Part shown: one piece after another, positions 14,384 to 23,607 of the stretch
Layout: every line of letters begins with the position of its first letter
How positions within the stretch are numbered: position 1 is the stretch's first letter
Source: Xanthomonas dyei
Lineage (GTDB): Bacteria > Pseudomonadota > Gammaproteobacteria > Xanthomonadales > Xanthomonadaceae
Direction: 5' to 3'
Assembly: GCF_002939865.1 (NCBI RefSeq)
Contig: NZ_MDEE01000001.1
Location: 124,001 to 188,000 of the forward strand
DNA length: 64,000 nt
The notes under the pieces: model-generated
Told to the model about the DNA's origin: nothing
The model's input: only the letters and a program-made list of their open reading frames with translations
The model's database searches: none
Position numbers and translations under genes: made by a program

Positions 14384-16030
14384 TCATTCGCTATAATGAA
14401 CTTCATGCAACCTCACGTATTCCAGGAATTCTTCCTGCGGATGCCGTGAAATTTGCCATTTTGAATTTGCGCCTATTGGTGCACTTCTTTGGCCCACGCA
14501 GGTCACAACGAGATTTTGCTTAGCGCGACTCACACCGACAAAAAATGCATTTCTATTTTCATCTTGATCGCCCCACCATGTCTCGCGCTCTGTGCAAGGC
14601 AAAACGACACACTCGAACTCCATACCTTTGCATTTATGGATCGTCATTACTCGGATTGATCCTTCATCCAAAAATCTTGCCAGTGCTTGCTCCAGATGGT
14701 GATGCTCACGAATAAAGTTTCCGAGAACCTCGTAAACTTGGCTCAAAATTTCGGCTAAGCGCGGGGCGTCGTATTCCGAAGAGAGCGACAGCAGTGTTGC
14801 AATCGGAATCAACGCCATGACCTCTTGCAGCTGCTCAAAGGCAATCTCCGCCTGATCACCAGCAAGCCCCTTAGCTACACGATCGCGAGCGGCACTCAGC
14901 AGCCTGATCCAGTCGCCTTGCTCATCGTCTTGTGCAGTCAAAGCATACAGAACCGATGCGTAGGCGTTTGGCGCAGGCTTTCGACCAAGAACGCGCAGGA
15001 GGTTGACCACGAACTCTGTAACGGGTTCCGACACCAAGTCTTGTAGCTCCTGCTCATTGCGACGCGGAATGCTACGACGATCCAACTCACCGTCGATGGC
15101 TTGATTGAACATAACGCTTTGGCGAATGTGAAGGATGGCGATTTCGTGCGGCGCGATGCCTTCGGCAATCCACTCCTCAATCTTCTCTGCAATGCGCGCG
15201 GCCTCGGCCCGCTCATCAGCGAAACGCGCTAAGTAGACCTTGCCATCTTCACCAACAATATCTTTCTCCGCGATAGCCGAGGATGGCTCCATCTGAATGA
15301 TCATCCGGTTTTGCACCCGACGAATGGCAGGAGCAGACCGCCAGTTCTGGACAAGCTTCAAGGGCACAGCGGCGAATTCATCAGCAAACTTCCCCATCAC
15401 CCCATCAAGTGCCCCCGCCCAGCCCATAATTTTTTGCTTAGCATCTCCCACAGCGGTGATGGAGGTGTGGCTATCTTTGAACAGAGTGTGGATCAGCTTG
15501 TATTGCGCGCTTGTGCAGTCTTGGAACTCATCTAAGAACACATGGCTGTAAGCCATGTTGATGGATCGCTTTATCATTGGATGCTGCTCGATGAGTTGTT
15601 GCGCCAGAGGCACCAACTCCTTGAACGCTACTTGGATGGTATTGACACGGGTCACGCCGACTTTGAACCCGTGATCCAGCCGATCCGTCGGCTTTAGAAG
15701 CGGCCGGTAGATCGCGATGATCCGACGCGCAAAGGCGTCGAAGGTCATACTGTTCAGACGGTGGGCGTGGTCAAAGCCCGATCGATCCCTCACTCGCCTA
15801 CGAAGAGTGTGAGCGGCGTCGGTCTTGAACGAGATGGCTAAGATCTTCTTGGGATAACGGCTCGTGCCCGTCCTGAGCACAAAATCGGCGCGCTGAGCTA
15901 AAAGCTCTGTCTTCCCTGATCCGGGATTAGCAATGACCATGCTGTTCCCATGAAGTGCCGTGATCGCAGCTTTTGCGCCGGGTTCCAAGGTTTTGATGGC
16001 GATCGGGCTCCACTGAGCTGGTGTGATCAT
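14384..16030 (-). CDS. gajB: Gabija GajB-like UvrD helicase
   Basis: A 548-residue UvrD-type helicase with Walker A ANPGSGKT near residue 33, Walker B LDEFQDC, motif III GDAKQKIMGW, and the C-terminal motifs MTIHKCKGMEFE and VGVSRAKQNLV. The start ATG overlaps the stop of the upstream OLD-type gene (ATGA), which rejects a longer frame to 16174. An OLD/TOPRIM ATPase followed by a UvrD-like helicase is the Gabija anti-phage organisation: GajB is thought to sense DNA ends or nucleotide depletion and to activate the GajA nuclease. It is somewhat longer than the reference GajB (about 500 residues). Confidence 0.8.
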   Translation of the reverse strand: MITPAQWSPIAIKTLEPGAKAAITALHGNSMVIANPGSGKTELLAQRADFVLRTGTSRYPKKILAISFKTDAAHTLRRRVRDRSGFDHAHRLNSMTFDAFARRIIAIYRPLLKPTDRLDHGFKVGVTRVNTIQVAFKELVPLAQQLIEQHPMIKRSINMAYSHVFLDEFQDCTSAQYKLIHTLFKDSHTSITAVGDAKQKIMGWAGALDGVMGKFADEFAAVPLKLVQNWRSAPAIRRVQNRMIIQMEPSSAIAEKDIVGEDGKVYLARFADERAEAARIAEKIEEWIAEGIAPHEIAILHIRQSVMFNQAIDGELDRRSIPRRNEQELQDLVSEPVTEFVVNLLRVLGRKPAPNAYASVLYALTAQDDEQGDWIRLLSAARDRVAKGLAGDQAEIAFEQLQEVMALIPIATLLSLSSEYDAPRLAEILSQVYEVLGNFIREHHHLEQALARFLDEGSIRVMTIHKCKGMEFECVVLPCTERETWWGDQDENRNAFFVGVSRAKQNLVVTCVGQRSAPIGANSKWQISRHPQEEFLEYVRLHEVHYSE

Positions 16031-17943
16031 TCCGAGTCTGCCGCCAACATGGTGACCACACGCTGGCAAAGAACTTTCAGCGTATTTGGTGCATCCGCTA
16101 TCAACTCTTCGTCGCTCAGGTTGGCCAAGGCTTGAAGATGCGCTACTGGCTTGCTGCCAAGTTTGAACAGACAATGGTAGTCGTGAAAAAAACTTTGAGC
16201 CTCTTCACTTAAGTGACTGGCGATTCCGCTTTTGCCTAAGACCGCAGTTATTAAATCATCGTCATCGCCCAATGGCTGCCCCATCGCACCATAGGCGTCT
16301 GGAAATTTGCGCATCATGATGAAATCAAGATCAATGGGGAGCGAGAAGAACACACCCGCACGTTTCAAAAAGCGCAGCTCTTCAAAGAAGTCCTCTCCGC
16401 CACAAGATGTTTTCCATCCGGGAAGCGCATTCACCTCAGCAGCGGTGCGCACTGGATGGCCGTTTGGAAACTGGCGCAAATAGCCATGTGCGACTTTGAT
16501 GCGCCCCCATCCTCCGCCATGGCGCCCGTAGTCAAGGTCAAGCAGTGTGATATAAGGCACGCGCAAACTGGATAGTAAGCGCCAGAAATGATTGACATGG
16601 CGACCGCCCAGAGGCGCCACGCAGACACTGGATGCGTCCGCTTCGACGCCCATTGCGCCGAGCATGCGATGCAGCACGATGTCCTCGCTGTCGCCCTCAC
16701 CCAAAACGACGAGCTTGGCGAAGTAGACCTCCGGATAGGCCATTACTGCCTGACGAACGAACTTACCTGCCTCTCCGGCCTCATCCGGAAGAACGATTTG
16801 GCTGACTTGTGTGGTTCGATCAGCATCAAGCCGCAGATGGCGGATTAAATCAGGCGTTGCTCTGCGCAAGATGGCAGGCGAGTGCGTGGCCACAATCGCT
16901 TGCCCTCCTGACTCTTCTTTGAGATCCCGAAGCGATTGGATGACGCGACCTAGATACTGAGGCGAAAGGCTGTTCTCAGGCTCTTCCACCGCCAGCAAAG
17001 TGAAAGCAGCCGGCCTTAGCCGAGCTAAGTCAAAAGGTGACTCTGCGTCGGTCAACGCCGCGACATCAACCGCATGTGCTGCCAACACGAGCGAGATGTA
17101 AAGCAATGACTGCTGACCGTCACTGAGGCGCTCGAAATCCACTGAGGGCGTTTCATGACCGGGCGAGAAGCGAACACTGACTTGCTTCAACACCTCAGCG
17201 AGTCCGCCTGTGCCAAAAGCAATGCTAGGGGAGGCGAAGAACTTCCCCTTGTGAAGCTTTCCCCACCCTGTCGTAAGTGCCTTACCGAAGGCTGCGACGC
17301 CCGCGTTTTCGGTGACTGCTGCACCGAGCTGCTCAGATAGATCGTTTGCCTTGGTGCGCTCAGCGGTCCAGTCTGCCGCTCGGAGGGCCCTTCCGAGCAG
17401 TGAGGCTGCGCTGTATGCGATGTGATCAGCCGGGTTACGCCGGGCCGGAAGATAGTGAACCTGGATGGCTTGCCGATCCAGCTTTGGCATACCTCGAAGC
17501 TGCGTAGGCGCGCCGTCCTCGTCGGCTGTCAATACGTATTCCAGGCGTTGCTCGATCTCTCCGCTTTCATCCATTTCAGCCGTGAGGCGAATGCGCACCC
17601 CGGGAACTTCGCCCGCACTTTGGAGCTGCATGTGAGAGAAGAAGATCGGAACAGCTGCGGTGCCCTCGCCCTCCTCGACCTCGGGAAACGTGAAGTCTGT
17701 CTCGATCCATAGACTCGCGGCCTTCCCCTCCGCTGGAACTTCGCCCATTGCCACATGGAAATCGGAAGGGAGCACAGCGCGCATGCCCCCTGTGGTGCCG
17801 AACATACGCGCCAAAGCCGTTAGAACGGCGGTCTTACCCGCCCCATTTGGGCCTAGAAGGTAAGTCATCGAATCCAGCTTAACTTCAACTGGTTCTGGAC
17901 CGAAGGACCAGAAATTACTAATCCTGACGACTGCCAACTGCAT
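16027..17943 (-). CDS. gajA: Gabija GajA-like OLD-family ATPase/TOPRIM nuclease
   Basis: A 638-residue protein with an N-terminal ABC-type ATPase (Walker A GPNGAGKT at 31-38, signature LSDGQQ, Walker B LAVEEPENSL, H-loop VATHSPA) and a C-terminal TOPRIM nuclease (LGEGDSED with the metal-binding Glu, and LLDLDYGR). In Gabija, GajA is a nucleotide-inhibited, sequence-specific nicking endonuclease that assembles with GajB. The ATG at 17943 is preferred over one 6 nt upstream because the AGGGG box then has normal spacing. The stop overlaps the start of the helicase gene, implying translational coupling. A related two-gene OLD system of another class is the main alternative. Confidence 0.8.
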   Translation of the reverse strand: MQLAVVRISNFWSFGPEPVEVKLDSMTYLLGPNGAGKTAVLTALARMFGTTGGMRAVLPSDFHVAMGEVPAEGKAASLWIETDFTFPEVEEGEGTAAVPIFFSHMQLQSAGEVPGVRIRLTAEMDESGEIEQRLEYVLTADEDGAPTQLRGMPKLDRQAIQVHYLPARRNPADHIAYSAASLLGRALRAADWTAERTKANDLSEQLGAAVTENAGVAAFGKALTTGWGKLHKGKFFASPSIAFGTGGLAEVLKQVSVRFSPGHETPSVDFERLSDGQQSLLYISLVLAAHAVDVAALTDAESPFDLARLRPAAFTLLAVEEPENSLSPQYLGRVIQSLRDLKEESGGQAIVATHSPAILRRATPDLIRHLRLDADRTTQVSQIVLPDEAGEAGKFVRQAVMAYPEVYFAKLVVLGEGDSEDIVLHRMLGAMGVEADASSVCVAPLGGRHVNHFWRLLSSLRVPYITLLDLDYGRHGGGWGRIKVAHGYLRQFPNGHPVRTAAEVNALPGWKTSCGGEDFFEELRFLKRAGVFFSLPIDLDFIMMRKFPDAYGAMGQPLGDDDDLITAVLGKSGIASHLSEEAQSFFHDYHCLFKLGSKPVAHLQALANLSDEELIADAPNTLKVLCQRVVTMLAADSE

Positions 17944-18133
17944 GAACATCCCCTGTTCCGCCCCCTATGGGCCTCCCTATCGTAACGCTACTGCCTGCCG
18001 CCTGAAACGTAACGCTTCGACTTCAAGATTCTGACCTTGCGGCCGATAAAGCCTCTGTGAGGTCGTGCTAGGGAAGCGCACGGCATGGTCTCGCGCTCCT
18101 CAAGCATCGTTAGGCAGATTGAAAGGAATCAAT

Positions 18134-18760
18134 ATGGCAGCAAATATCCAGCAGTTTGTCACCGAGCGCGGCATTAAGGCCCTCTTCCACTTCACGCGCG
18201 AAGAGAATTTGGCTTCCATCCTTAGTCGAGGGTTGTTGCGGCGTGATCAGCTGTCTAGCTCAGAAGGCGCGGTCTTCAATGACGACTTTCGTCTTGATCG
18301 CACCTCCGCCATCTGCCTCTCAGTTGGCTTTCCCAACTATAAGATGTTCTACCCACTCAGGATAAAGAACCCTGACACGAAGTGGGTGGTCATAGCGGTT
18401 ATGCCTTCGGTGCTTTGGATGCTACCATGTGCTTTCTGCACGACCAATGCCGCATCAAATGCGGTAACAGCAAGCACTTTGGCTCAACGGATGGGCCTGG
18501 CACCGTTCCAGAACATGTATGGTGATTGTAGTGGGAAGACAAGAAGCTCGCTCGGCATTCCCAACTATTATCCCACTGATCCGCAGGCAGAAGTTTTAGT
18601 GCTGAACGATATTCCACCGACATACTTGATGGGCTTAGCCACCCACACTAGCGAAGACAAGAACCGCATGCTTTCGAGGCATGCGGGCACGTATGTAGTC
18701 CACGCACCTGCTCTTTTCAGTGGTCGCCAGGATTTTGCACATTGGAAACAGGCGACCTAA
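18134..18760 (+). CDS. darT: DarT-type ADP-ribosyltransferase toxin (DUF4433)
   Basis: A 208-residue DarT toxin. ALFHFTREENLASILSRGLL near the N-terminus forms the NAD-binding start of the fold, and DPQAEVLV contains the conserved catalytic Glu (Glu153). DarT enzymes transfer ADP-ribose from NAD to bases of single-stranded DNA and block replication; those paired with NADAR proteins belong to the DarT1 branch and modify guanine. AAGGA lies 8-12 nt before the ATG, while the open frame extends further upstream without a good start. The antitoxin gene begins 2 nt after the stop. DarT systems act in phage defence by abortive infection. Confidence 0.85.
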   Translation: MAANIQQFVTERGIKALFHFTREENLASILSRGLLRRDQLSSSEGAVFNDDFRLDRTSAICLSVGFPNYKMFYPLRIKNPDTKWVVIAVMPSVLWMLPCAFCTTNAASNAVTASTLAQRMGLAPFQNMYGDCSGKTRSSLGIPNYYPTDPQAEVLVLNDIPPTYLMGLATHTSEDKNRMLSRHAGTYVVHAPALFSGRQDFAHWKQAT

Positions 18761-18762
18761 GC

Positions 18763-19467
18763 GTGGCGACTCGCCCCATCTTCATGCCGAGCTTCGAGGG
18801 ACCCATGCTGGTCTCCACCCGTCATGTGGAGTTCCAGTGGCACCCAGGCATGGCCATAAGCCAGTCGCAGAAATCTATTGCATCACTTCACGACCAAGCA
18901 AAACGGCAGCTTGGCGTTGATCGAGTTTTAGAGATATCCAGCAAGTCACCCGATTCACTTGGGGTTGATCTGAGCGCTTTCAACTTGATGATCAAGACCG
19001 TCAAGCACGAGCGAGAATTTAGCCTGGAGTGTGCCTTTCAAGCAAGTAAAGTCTTCGAGAATGGCGGGCCCTATAAAGATCTGTTGAACGCGCGATCCCT
19101 CGACGCCAAGCGCGATCCGCGCTTGAAAGAAAGTGGCCGATTGATCAAGTTCCATTTCTTCAATGTTGATTGGGAACTAGAACCAAGAACCGCATTCTAT
19201 GACTGGCTTTACATGAACGCCCTGCACAAGCAGCCGGACCTTTCCGAACAAGTGCTCACATACCGAGCATTTTCGGACATCGCGTTTAACCCGGACAAGT
19301 CAGTCAATTGCCAGGCCTATGCCGCAGCGCTTTATGTCTCGCTTCAAGAGCGAGGCTTGTTGAGCGAAACGATGCTCAAAGACAAGGAGTTATATCTGTC
19401 GACCGTTAAGACAGGCGTCATCAGCAACGCGCGCGAAGACAATACTGTCCAAAGCCCACTGATTTGA
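18763..19467 (+). CDS. DarT1-associated NADAR antitoxin
   Basis: A 234-residue protein that begins RPIFMPSFEGP and contains VEFQWHPGMAISQSQKSI, LECAFQASKVF, GGPYKDL, KRDPRLKESGR and NCQAYAAALYVSL, the conserved blocks of the NADAR family associated with DarT1 (formerly DUF6977). NADAR antitoxins remove ADP-ribose from guanine and so reverse the toxin's DNA modification. GTG 2 nt after the toxin stop is chosen as start because the conserved N-terminus begins right there. The toxin-first order and tight spacing support co-transcription and coupled translation. Confidence 0.85.
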   Translation: MATRPIFMPSFEGPMLVSTRHVEFQWHPGMAISQSQKSIASLHDQAKRQLGVDRVLEISSKSPDSLGVDLSAFNLMIKTVKHEREFSLECAFQASKVFENGGPYKDLLNARSLDAKRDPRLKESGRLIKFHFFNVDWELEPRTAFYDWLYMNALHKQPDLSEQVLTYRAFSDIAFNPDKSVNCQAYAAALYVSLQERGLLSETMLKDKELYLSTVKTGVISNAREDNTVQSPLI

Positions 19468-19607
19468 GTTTTTCTCACCCCGTCGTCCATTGGCATCGCC
19501 TTTCTCCAATTCTTTGAGGCCCACCAACTGATCTCCTTCATCAAAGTTACGACCACTTGACTGCCGGCGTAACCCCTGAAAGCATGCAAGGCAAGACAGG
19601 GGGTCTA

Positions 19608-20471
19608 ATGGACAAAGCAAGGGATCGTCGGAGTGACCAGGACTACACGGCCCAACAGGTAGCTGACTTGGATCCGTCTGCTCGCCGGGCACTGAAGCCC
19701 CATCTACGCTGCCCCTATTGCGAGGCAACCGCTCATTTCAGGTCAGCGTCGAGGCTCAGCCCAGGGCGACGAAGCAAGGTCGCGCATTTCTATGCCCTAC
19801 CCCACGGTGACGAGTGCGACATTACCCGAAGCTATGGTGATCCATGGGAAGACGATGATACCGATCGGACTGTGGCTCATTGGGAGCAGCGAAACACTAC
19901 GCTGATTGTTCGGATTTTGACCGATCAAGATGAAGGCTCGGCCGATAACGTCTCAACGGGTGACCCAACGGAGAGCGAAAGCCGATCTCGTGCCGGCGGC
20001 GACCAGACCCGATCGACGAACTCGGTATCGCGCGGTCCTCAAAAGCTTCTTGAACAGCTTGTGCATTGGCCGAGCTTTAAGACAAGCGCCATGATGATTC
20101 GCATGCCAGGCAATGACCGACCTGAGTTGGCGGTCCATAACGCTTTCGTGCGTTTTGAATCGGCCAGCATGGCGCAGCACACCGGTCGCTGGCTAGGGTT
20201 CTGGGGCATTGTCAGATCTTGGAGCATCTGGCAGGGCCATAACACTTACTTTTCCAACTTCGGCCCCACGCACCAGAGCTTCCGTATCGCCATTCACCGG
20301 GACAAGATCCCCCCTATCCTCGCACGTTATGGCCTATCGAGTATCGATGAGATGGTTGGCCACTATCTTCTCCTTTTCGATTACGCCCGAGAGTCAGGCT
20401 CAGGGCGTTTTATGGCTGACGTCAATTCGGTGCATCACATCGGATTCTTGCGGAACGATCAAAGTAGCTGA
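19608..20471 (+). CDS. Hypothetical protein with an N-terminal CxxC/H/C zinc-cluster motif
   Basis: A 287-residue protein. Near residues 34-73 it shows CPYCEA...AHFYALPHGDEC, a spacing that suggests a Cys/His zinc-binding site, followed by an acidic, Ser/Thr-rich linker (about residues 85-145) and a globular C-terminal half rich in aromatic residues (GRWLGFWGIVRSWSIW). GGGGG precedes the ATG by 4 nt. I do not recognise the family. It ends 23 bp before a membrane protein gene on the same strand, and the two may act together. Confidence 0.55.
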   Translation: MDKARDRRSDQDYTAQQVADLDPSARRALKPHLRCPYCEATAHFRSASRLSPGRRSKVAHFYALPHGDECDITRSYGDPWEDDDTDRTVAHWEQRNTTLIVRILTDQDEGSADNVSTGDPTESESRSRAGGDQTRSTNSVSRGPQKLLEQLVHWPSFKTSAMMIRMPGNDRPELAVHNAFVRFESASMAQHTGRWLGFWGIVRSWSIWQGHNTYFSNFGPTHQSFRIAIHRDKIPPILARYGLSSIDEMVGHYLLLFDYARESGSGRFMADVNSVHHIGFLRNDQSS

Positions 20472-20494
20472 GTAGCTCATCGAACACGTCAACC

Positions 20495-21226
20495 ATGCGC
20501 CATACCGAAATTGTCAGATCGAAGCGTTCCACCTCGTCACCAGAAGACTCGAACAGTGCGTCCTCCAGACGGTCGTGGTCCATCACACGCTTCGTCGGTA
20601 GCCTAGCTGCCATGACGACGCTGGCTGGAATCGTGCTTCACGGATGCGGACATGTTGCCTACACCAGCTACCTCAAAGCCTGGGGCGTTCAAGCCGACCT
20701 ATTTCCCCAATCAGCCGACTGGAAGGTTGTTCGCGGTTACTATGCCGTTGTGCTTCAAGGGTTCGGAATGTTCAGCGCTTTTCCGTGGGGTTCAATAGCG
20801 ATCGCTTTTTTTACGTTATGGCTAGCTGTCTGGGTTTACCGCCTCCCCGCACAATCGGTTCGCAATGGTCGCCTTCAAGATTTCTATCGGCGTCATCCAC
20901 GAGTAAAGCTTGGTCTCACCTCAGGAGGTATAGCCTTTTCGGGAATTTATCTAGCATTGACGCTGTATTCCGTTGGCTTGCTCGTTTCAACAATCCCAGG
21001 CGTGATTGGGGAGCGTTACGGAAAGAAGGAAGCAGTTACTGAGAAGCGCCGCCTCCTTGGTCCGGTATCGCGAGGCGATACAGAACTCTGGGAAAAGGGT
21101 GAGCGAAAGATCCGAGGCCACATCATTGCCAGTAGCTCTGACCTGATCGCCATCTACGACACTGACCTCCATCAGGTACGAACCCTATCGCGGGGCGATT
21201 GGGAGATACGGAGAGCAGGTCCTTAG
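20495..21226 (+). CDS. Hypothetical multi-helix membrane protein
   Basis: A 243-residue protein with a Ser/Arg-rich cytoplasmic start, hydrophobic helices near residues 32-52, 87-115 and 145-168, and a polar C-terminal domain of about 70 residues (GHIIASSSDLIAIYDTDLHQVRTL) that resembles a small SH3- or SMODS-like beta barrel in character only. No clear ribosome-binding site precedes the ATG, so coupling to the preceding gene (gap 23 bp) is likely. Family not recognised. A membrane effector partnered with the Zn-cluster protein is one possibility. Confidence 0.5.
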   Translation: MRHTEIVRSKRSTSSPEDSNSASSRRSWSITRFVGSLAAMTTLAGIVLHGCGHVAYTSYLKAWGVQADLFPQSADWKVVRGYYAVVLQGFGMFSAFPWGSIAIAFFTLWLAVWVYRLPAQSVRNGRLQDFYRRHPRVKLGLTSGGIAFSGIYLALTLYSVGLLVSTIPGVIGERYGKKEAVTEKRRLLGPVSRGDTELWEKGERKIRGHIIASSSDLIAIYDTDLHQVRTLSRGDWEIRRAGP

Positions 21227-21289
21227 AAGTAAGCAACGGAGCGGAGTGAGGATGCCGATGACATCCAGGCGTATTTCTACAGCATTCGC

Positions 21290-22357
21290 TTACAAGCGTG
21301 CGCCGCGAGCAGGGCTCTTCTCTATTGAACTTGACGTATTGCTCTGCGCAAATCTCTTGCGCTCGTTGGATTGAAGCTCTCTGTGCTGCTTCGTAGCGTC
21401 AAGTCTGGCAATCGCTTCATCAAGCTTGGCTTCGATCTCTTCGTCCGAGATCAATTCGCGCACGTTATCTAGGTTCACTCGGCGAACCAGAACATCCGCC
21501 ACTTCATCATGGTCATTTTGGAGTGCAGCAAACAAGCCGGCCTCTGGATAGGCGGTCTTGTGGGCGAACTCCAAGATCGACTTGACCATTCCTGCATCGC
21601 CCTTCGTTGCTGCAGCGAACAGTGCTTTCTCGCCAAAGTCGCGAGGCGCATGGCCTGTTCTGACGATCGCCCAAAGTATCGTCCGCACCAGCTGTTCATG
21701 ACCTTTGGCAGCAGCGACGTTGAGCCCCAGCGAAAAGGTGTCTTCCGGATCCGGAAGACCAGCTTCGATCAAGAACTCAACGACCTCGGCATGATTGTTC
21801 TCGGCCGCCGCCGCAAAGCCATGCTGCGCACATTGAATTTTGGATGAAAACGGCAACAGATGCTTGACCACTTCCAAGTGGCCTTCCCGACACGCAGCGA
21901 TCAGCGCTCGACTGTCCTGGGCTTTAGCATCTGAAAAAAGGACCAACTGAAAGACCATATCTGCGTGACCATGACGCGCTGCCTCATACAGCGCCTGAGA
22001 ATCGCCTTGCAAAGGACTACACTCCTTGAGCAGGCGTTTGACGCACTCCGTGTGCCCGTGCCTGGCAGCAAGCACCAATGCCTCGTCGTTTTCTGCGTCG
22101 CAAAACGCCATGAGCTGCTCAACTGCCCGCGCTGAACCCGCCTTGGCGGCGACATCAAGCGGATAGACCGCAAACGACTTTGACAGCAGTGGCGCCAGCT
22201 GATCAACCAAGCTTTCTTTGCCGCTCTTGATCGCCACCTCAATGGCGTAGCGTGCCGCAGCATCGATGTCACCCTGAGCCTGACAAAGCGACTGCACATA
22301 TGTCTCGCTTCCCTGCTTCACTGCTTGTCTAATATTTCTTCTAATTGATTGGTCCAT
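21290..22357 (-). CDS. Ankyrin-repeat protein
   Basis: A 355-residue protein made almost entirely of ankyrin-like repeats of about 32 residues with the pattern (A)L..AA..GH...V..LL, for example ALVLAARHGHTECVKRLL, ALYEAARHGHADMVFQLV and ALIAACREGHLEVVKHLL. There is no signal peptide and the C-terminal ~50 residues are charged and not repetitive. AAGGAG precedes the ATG at good spacing. Ankyrin proteins mediate protein-protein contacts; the target here is unknown. A 77-residue gene lies just upstream on the same strand. Confidence 0.75.
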   Translation of the reverse strand: MDQSIRRNIRQAVKQGSETYVQSLCQAQGDIDAAARYAIEVAIKSGKESLVDQLAPLLSKSFAVYPLDVAAKAGSARAVEQLMAFCDAENDEALVLAARHGHTECVKRLLKECSPLQGDSQALYEAARHGHADMVFQLVLFSDAKAQDSRALIAACREGHLEVVKHLLPFSSKIQCAQHGFAAAAENNHAEVVEFLIEAGLPDPEDTFSLGLNVAAAKGHEQLVRTILWAIVRTGHAPRDFGEKALFAAATKGDAGMVKSILEFAHKTAYPEAGLFAALQNDHDEVADVLVRRVNLDNVRELISDEEIEAKLDEAIARLDATKQHRELQSNERKRFAQSNTSSSIEKSPARGARL

Positions 22358-22450
22358 TTCGTCTCCTTTCCATTCAACTTAAGGCCGAAACGCCTTTCGT
22401 CAAGATCGCAGCGTGACAGCATCAGTCGATTGGACAAGCCGAGAAGGGAC

Positions 22451-22684
22451 TTACAGGTCGTCGATGTCAGGAACATGGTCCTCGTAGTCACACGCAATGA
22501 GCGTGCCGGTTTCATCTTCGATGCGATGGATTTCGGGTGCACTAAACCATTCTTCGAAATCGAAGTCACTGTTCGCAATCGTGTCGACATCGCACTGAGC
22601 AAGCGCCTCCTGCGGCGAGCTTGCTTCAACTGTCATGTAGTGGGCGACTTGGACCGTCGCATTGATCTCGATGGTGTATTTCAT
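22451..22684 (-). CDS. Small conserved-type hypothetical protein
   Basis: A 77-residue acidic protein ([20 protein letters not shown], then ALAQCDVD, and an acidic tail DHVPDIDDL). The N-terminal strand pattern and the A-S/T-P-x-E-A-L element are typical of small island or phage proteins that take part in binary contacts. GGAGAG sits 7 nt before the ATG. It precedes the ankyrin gene on the same strand with a 93-bp gap. No function is assigned. Confidence 0.55.
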   Translation of the reverse strand: MKYTIEINATVQVAHYMTVEASSPQEALAQCDVDTIANSDFDFEEWFSAPEIHRIEDETGTLIACDYEDHVPDIDDL

Positions 22685-22854
22685 CTTGCTCTCCGCGCTT
22701 GACGACTTGCCAAGCTTCGGAACGCAATCTATGCATCGCAGGCGCGTCGCTACAGGACGAAATCGCCACGATCGCTGAACATCCATTCATCCGTCGCCGA
22801 TAACGCCAGCGCCCGGATGCACCAGGCAGCCAATACGTGGGGTGGGCCGCCGCG

Positions 22855-23505
22855 CTAAACGGGCTTCGTGTCTTCGTCTAACTCTTGGCGATCCAGCCAC
22901 GCCATCTTGGCATCATGGACCGCCATCAGATGCAACCGGTAGGCGTTTCGCCAACGCCTCTTCTCAGGGTTTGATTGCCAAGGCAGCGCCAAGGCTTGAT
23001 CGATGGTCAGGGCCAAGATCGTTGCGCCTTGCTGAAAAGCTTCTTCAATCACACTCATGTCGAGCCCCGTGATGCCCGCATGTGAGATCACGCTCTTGAT
23101 CTTGCCAGCCGATTCACGGATCACAATGAATGGAATGCCCTTCCCCGTTCGACCGAATTTGCCCGAGATCGGATCTTGGATCTTCTCCCGGGCTTTGGTG
23201 ACTTGCGCATACCACGTCAAGAGGTCCACTTTGGGGATAGATCTCGGCGTGCTCTTGCTGATCAAAAACGGATTGCCGTGTTCTCGTTTGAGCTTGTCGA
23301 ACTGACGCCTTGGGATGCTGAGGTAAAACTCCGCCATGGCTTGGGTGAAGCGCGTCGTGCTCGGTGAGCGATCAAGTCGTTGCTTCAGGCCATCGAAATC
23401 CTGGCTGGTGATGATGGCCTCGCGCTCATCGCGCTTTGCGATGACTTCAAGCGCAGCCCGCAAAAATCCGTCTTCGAAGCTTTCCGCCTTGCTGATATTT
23501 GTCAT
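22855..23505 (-). CDS. Hypothetical protein
   Basis: A 216-residue soluble protein with a good ribosome-binding site (AAGGACGG). Visible features are a helical charged N-terminus (EDGFLRAALEVIAKRDER), an internal segment HGNPFLISKSTPRSIPKVDLL and a Trp-rich C-terminus (LPWQSNPEKRRWRNAYR). I do not recognise the family. It lies in a run of minus-strand genes (DUF6988 upstream, ankyrin downstream) with a gap of about 100 bp on one side, so it could be transcribed with them. Confidence 0.5.
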   Translation of the reverse strand: MTNISKAESFEDGFLRAALEVIAKRDEREAIITSQDFDGLKQRLDRSPSTTRFTQAMAEFYLSIPRRQFDKLKREHGNPFLISKSTPRSIPKVDLLTWYAQVTKAREKIQDPISGKFGRTGKGIPFIVIRESAGKIKSVISHAGITGLDMSVIEEAFQQGATILALTIDQALALPWQSNPEKRRWRNAYRLHLMAVHDAKMAWLDRQELDEDTKPV

Positions 23506-23607
23506 TCAAACCGTCCTTCGTTCTAGTCTCACTGCAAGCAACTTGCACCGCAAGCTTGCCACTCATCAGCCTGACAGCCTGTGGGCGATGGCGCTTGCCT
23601 GAAAATC

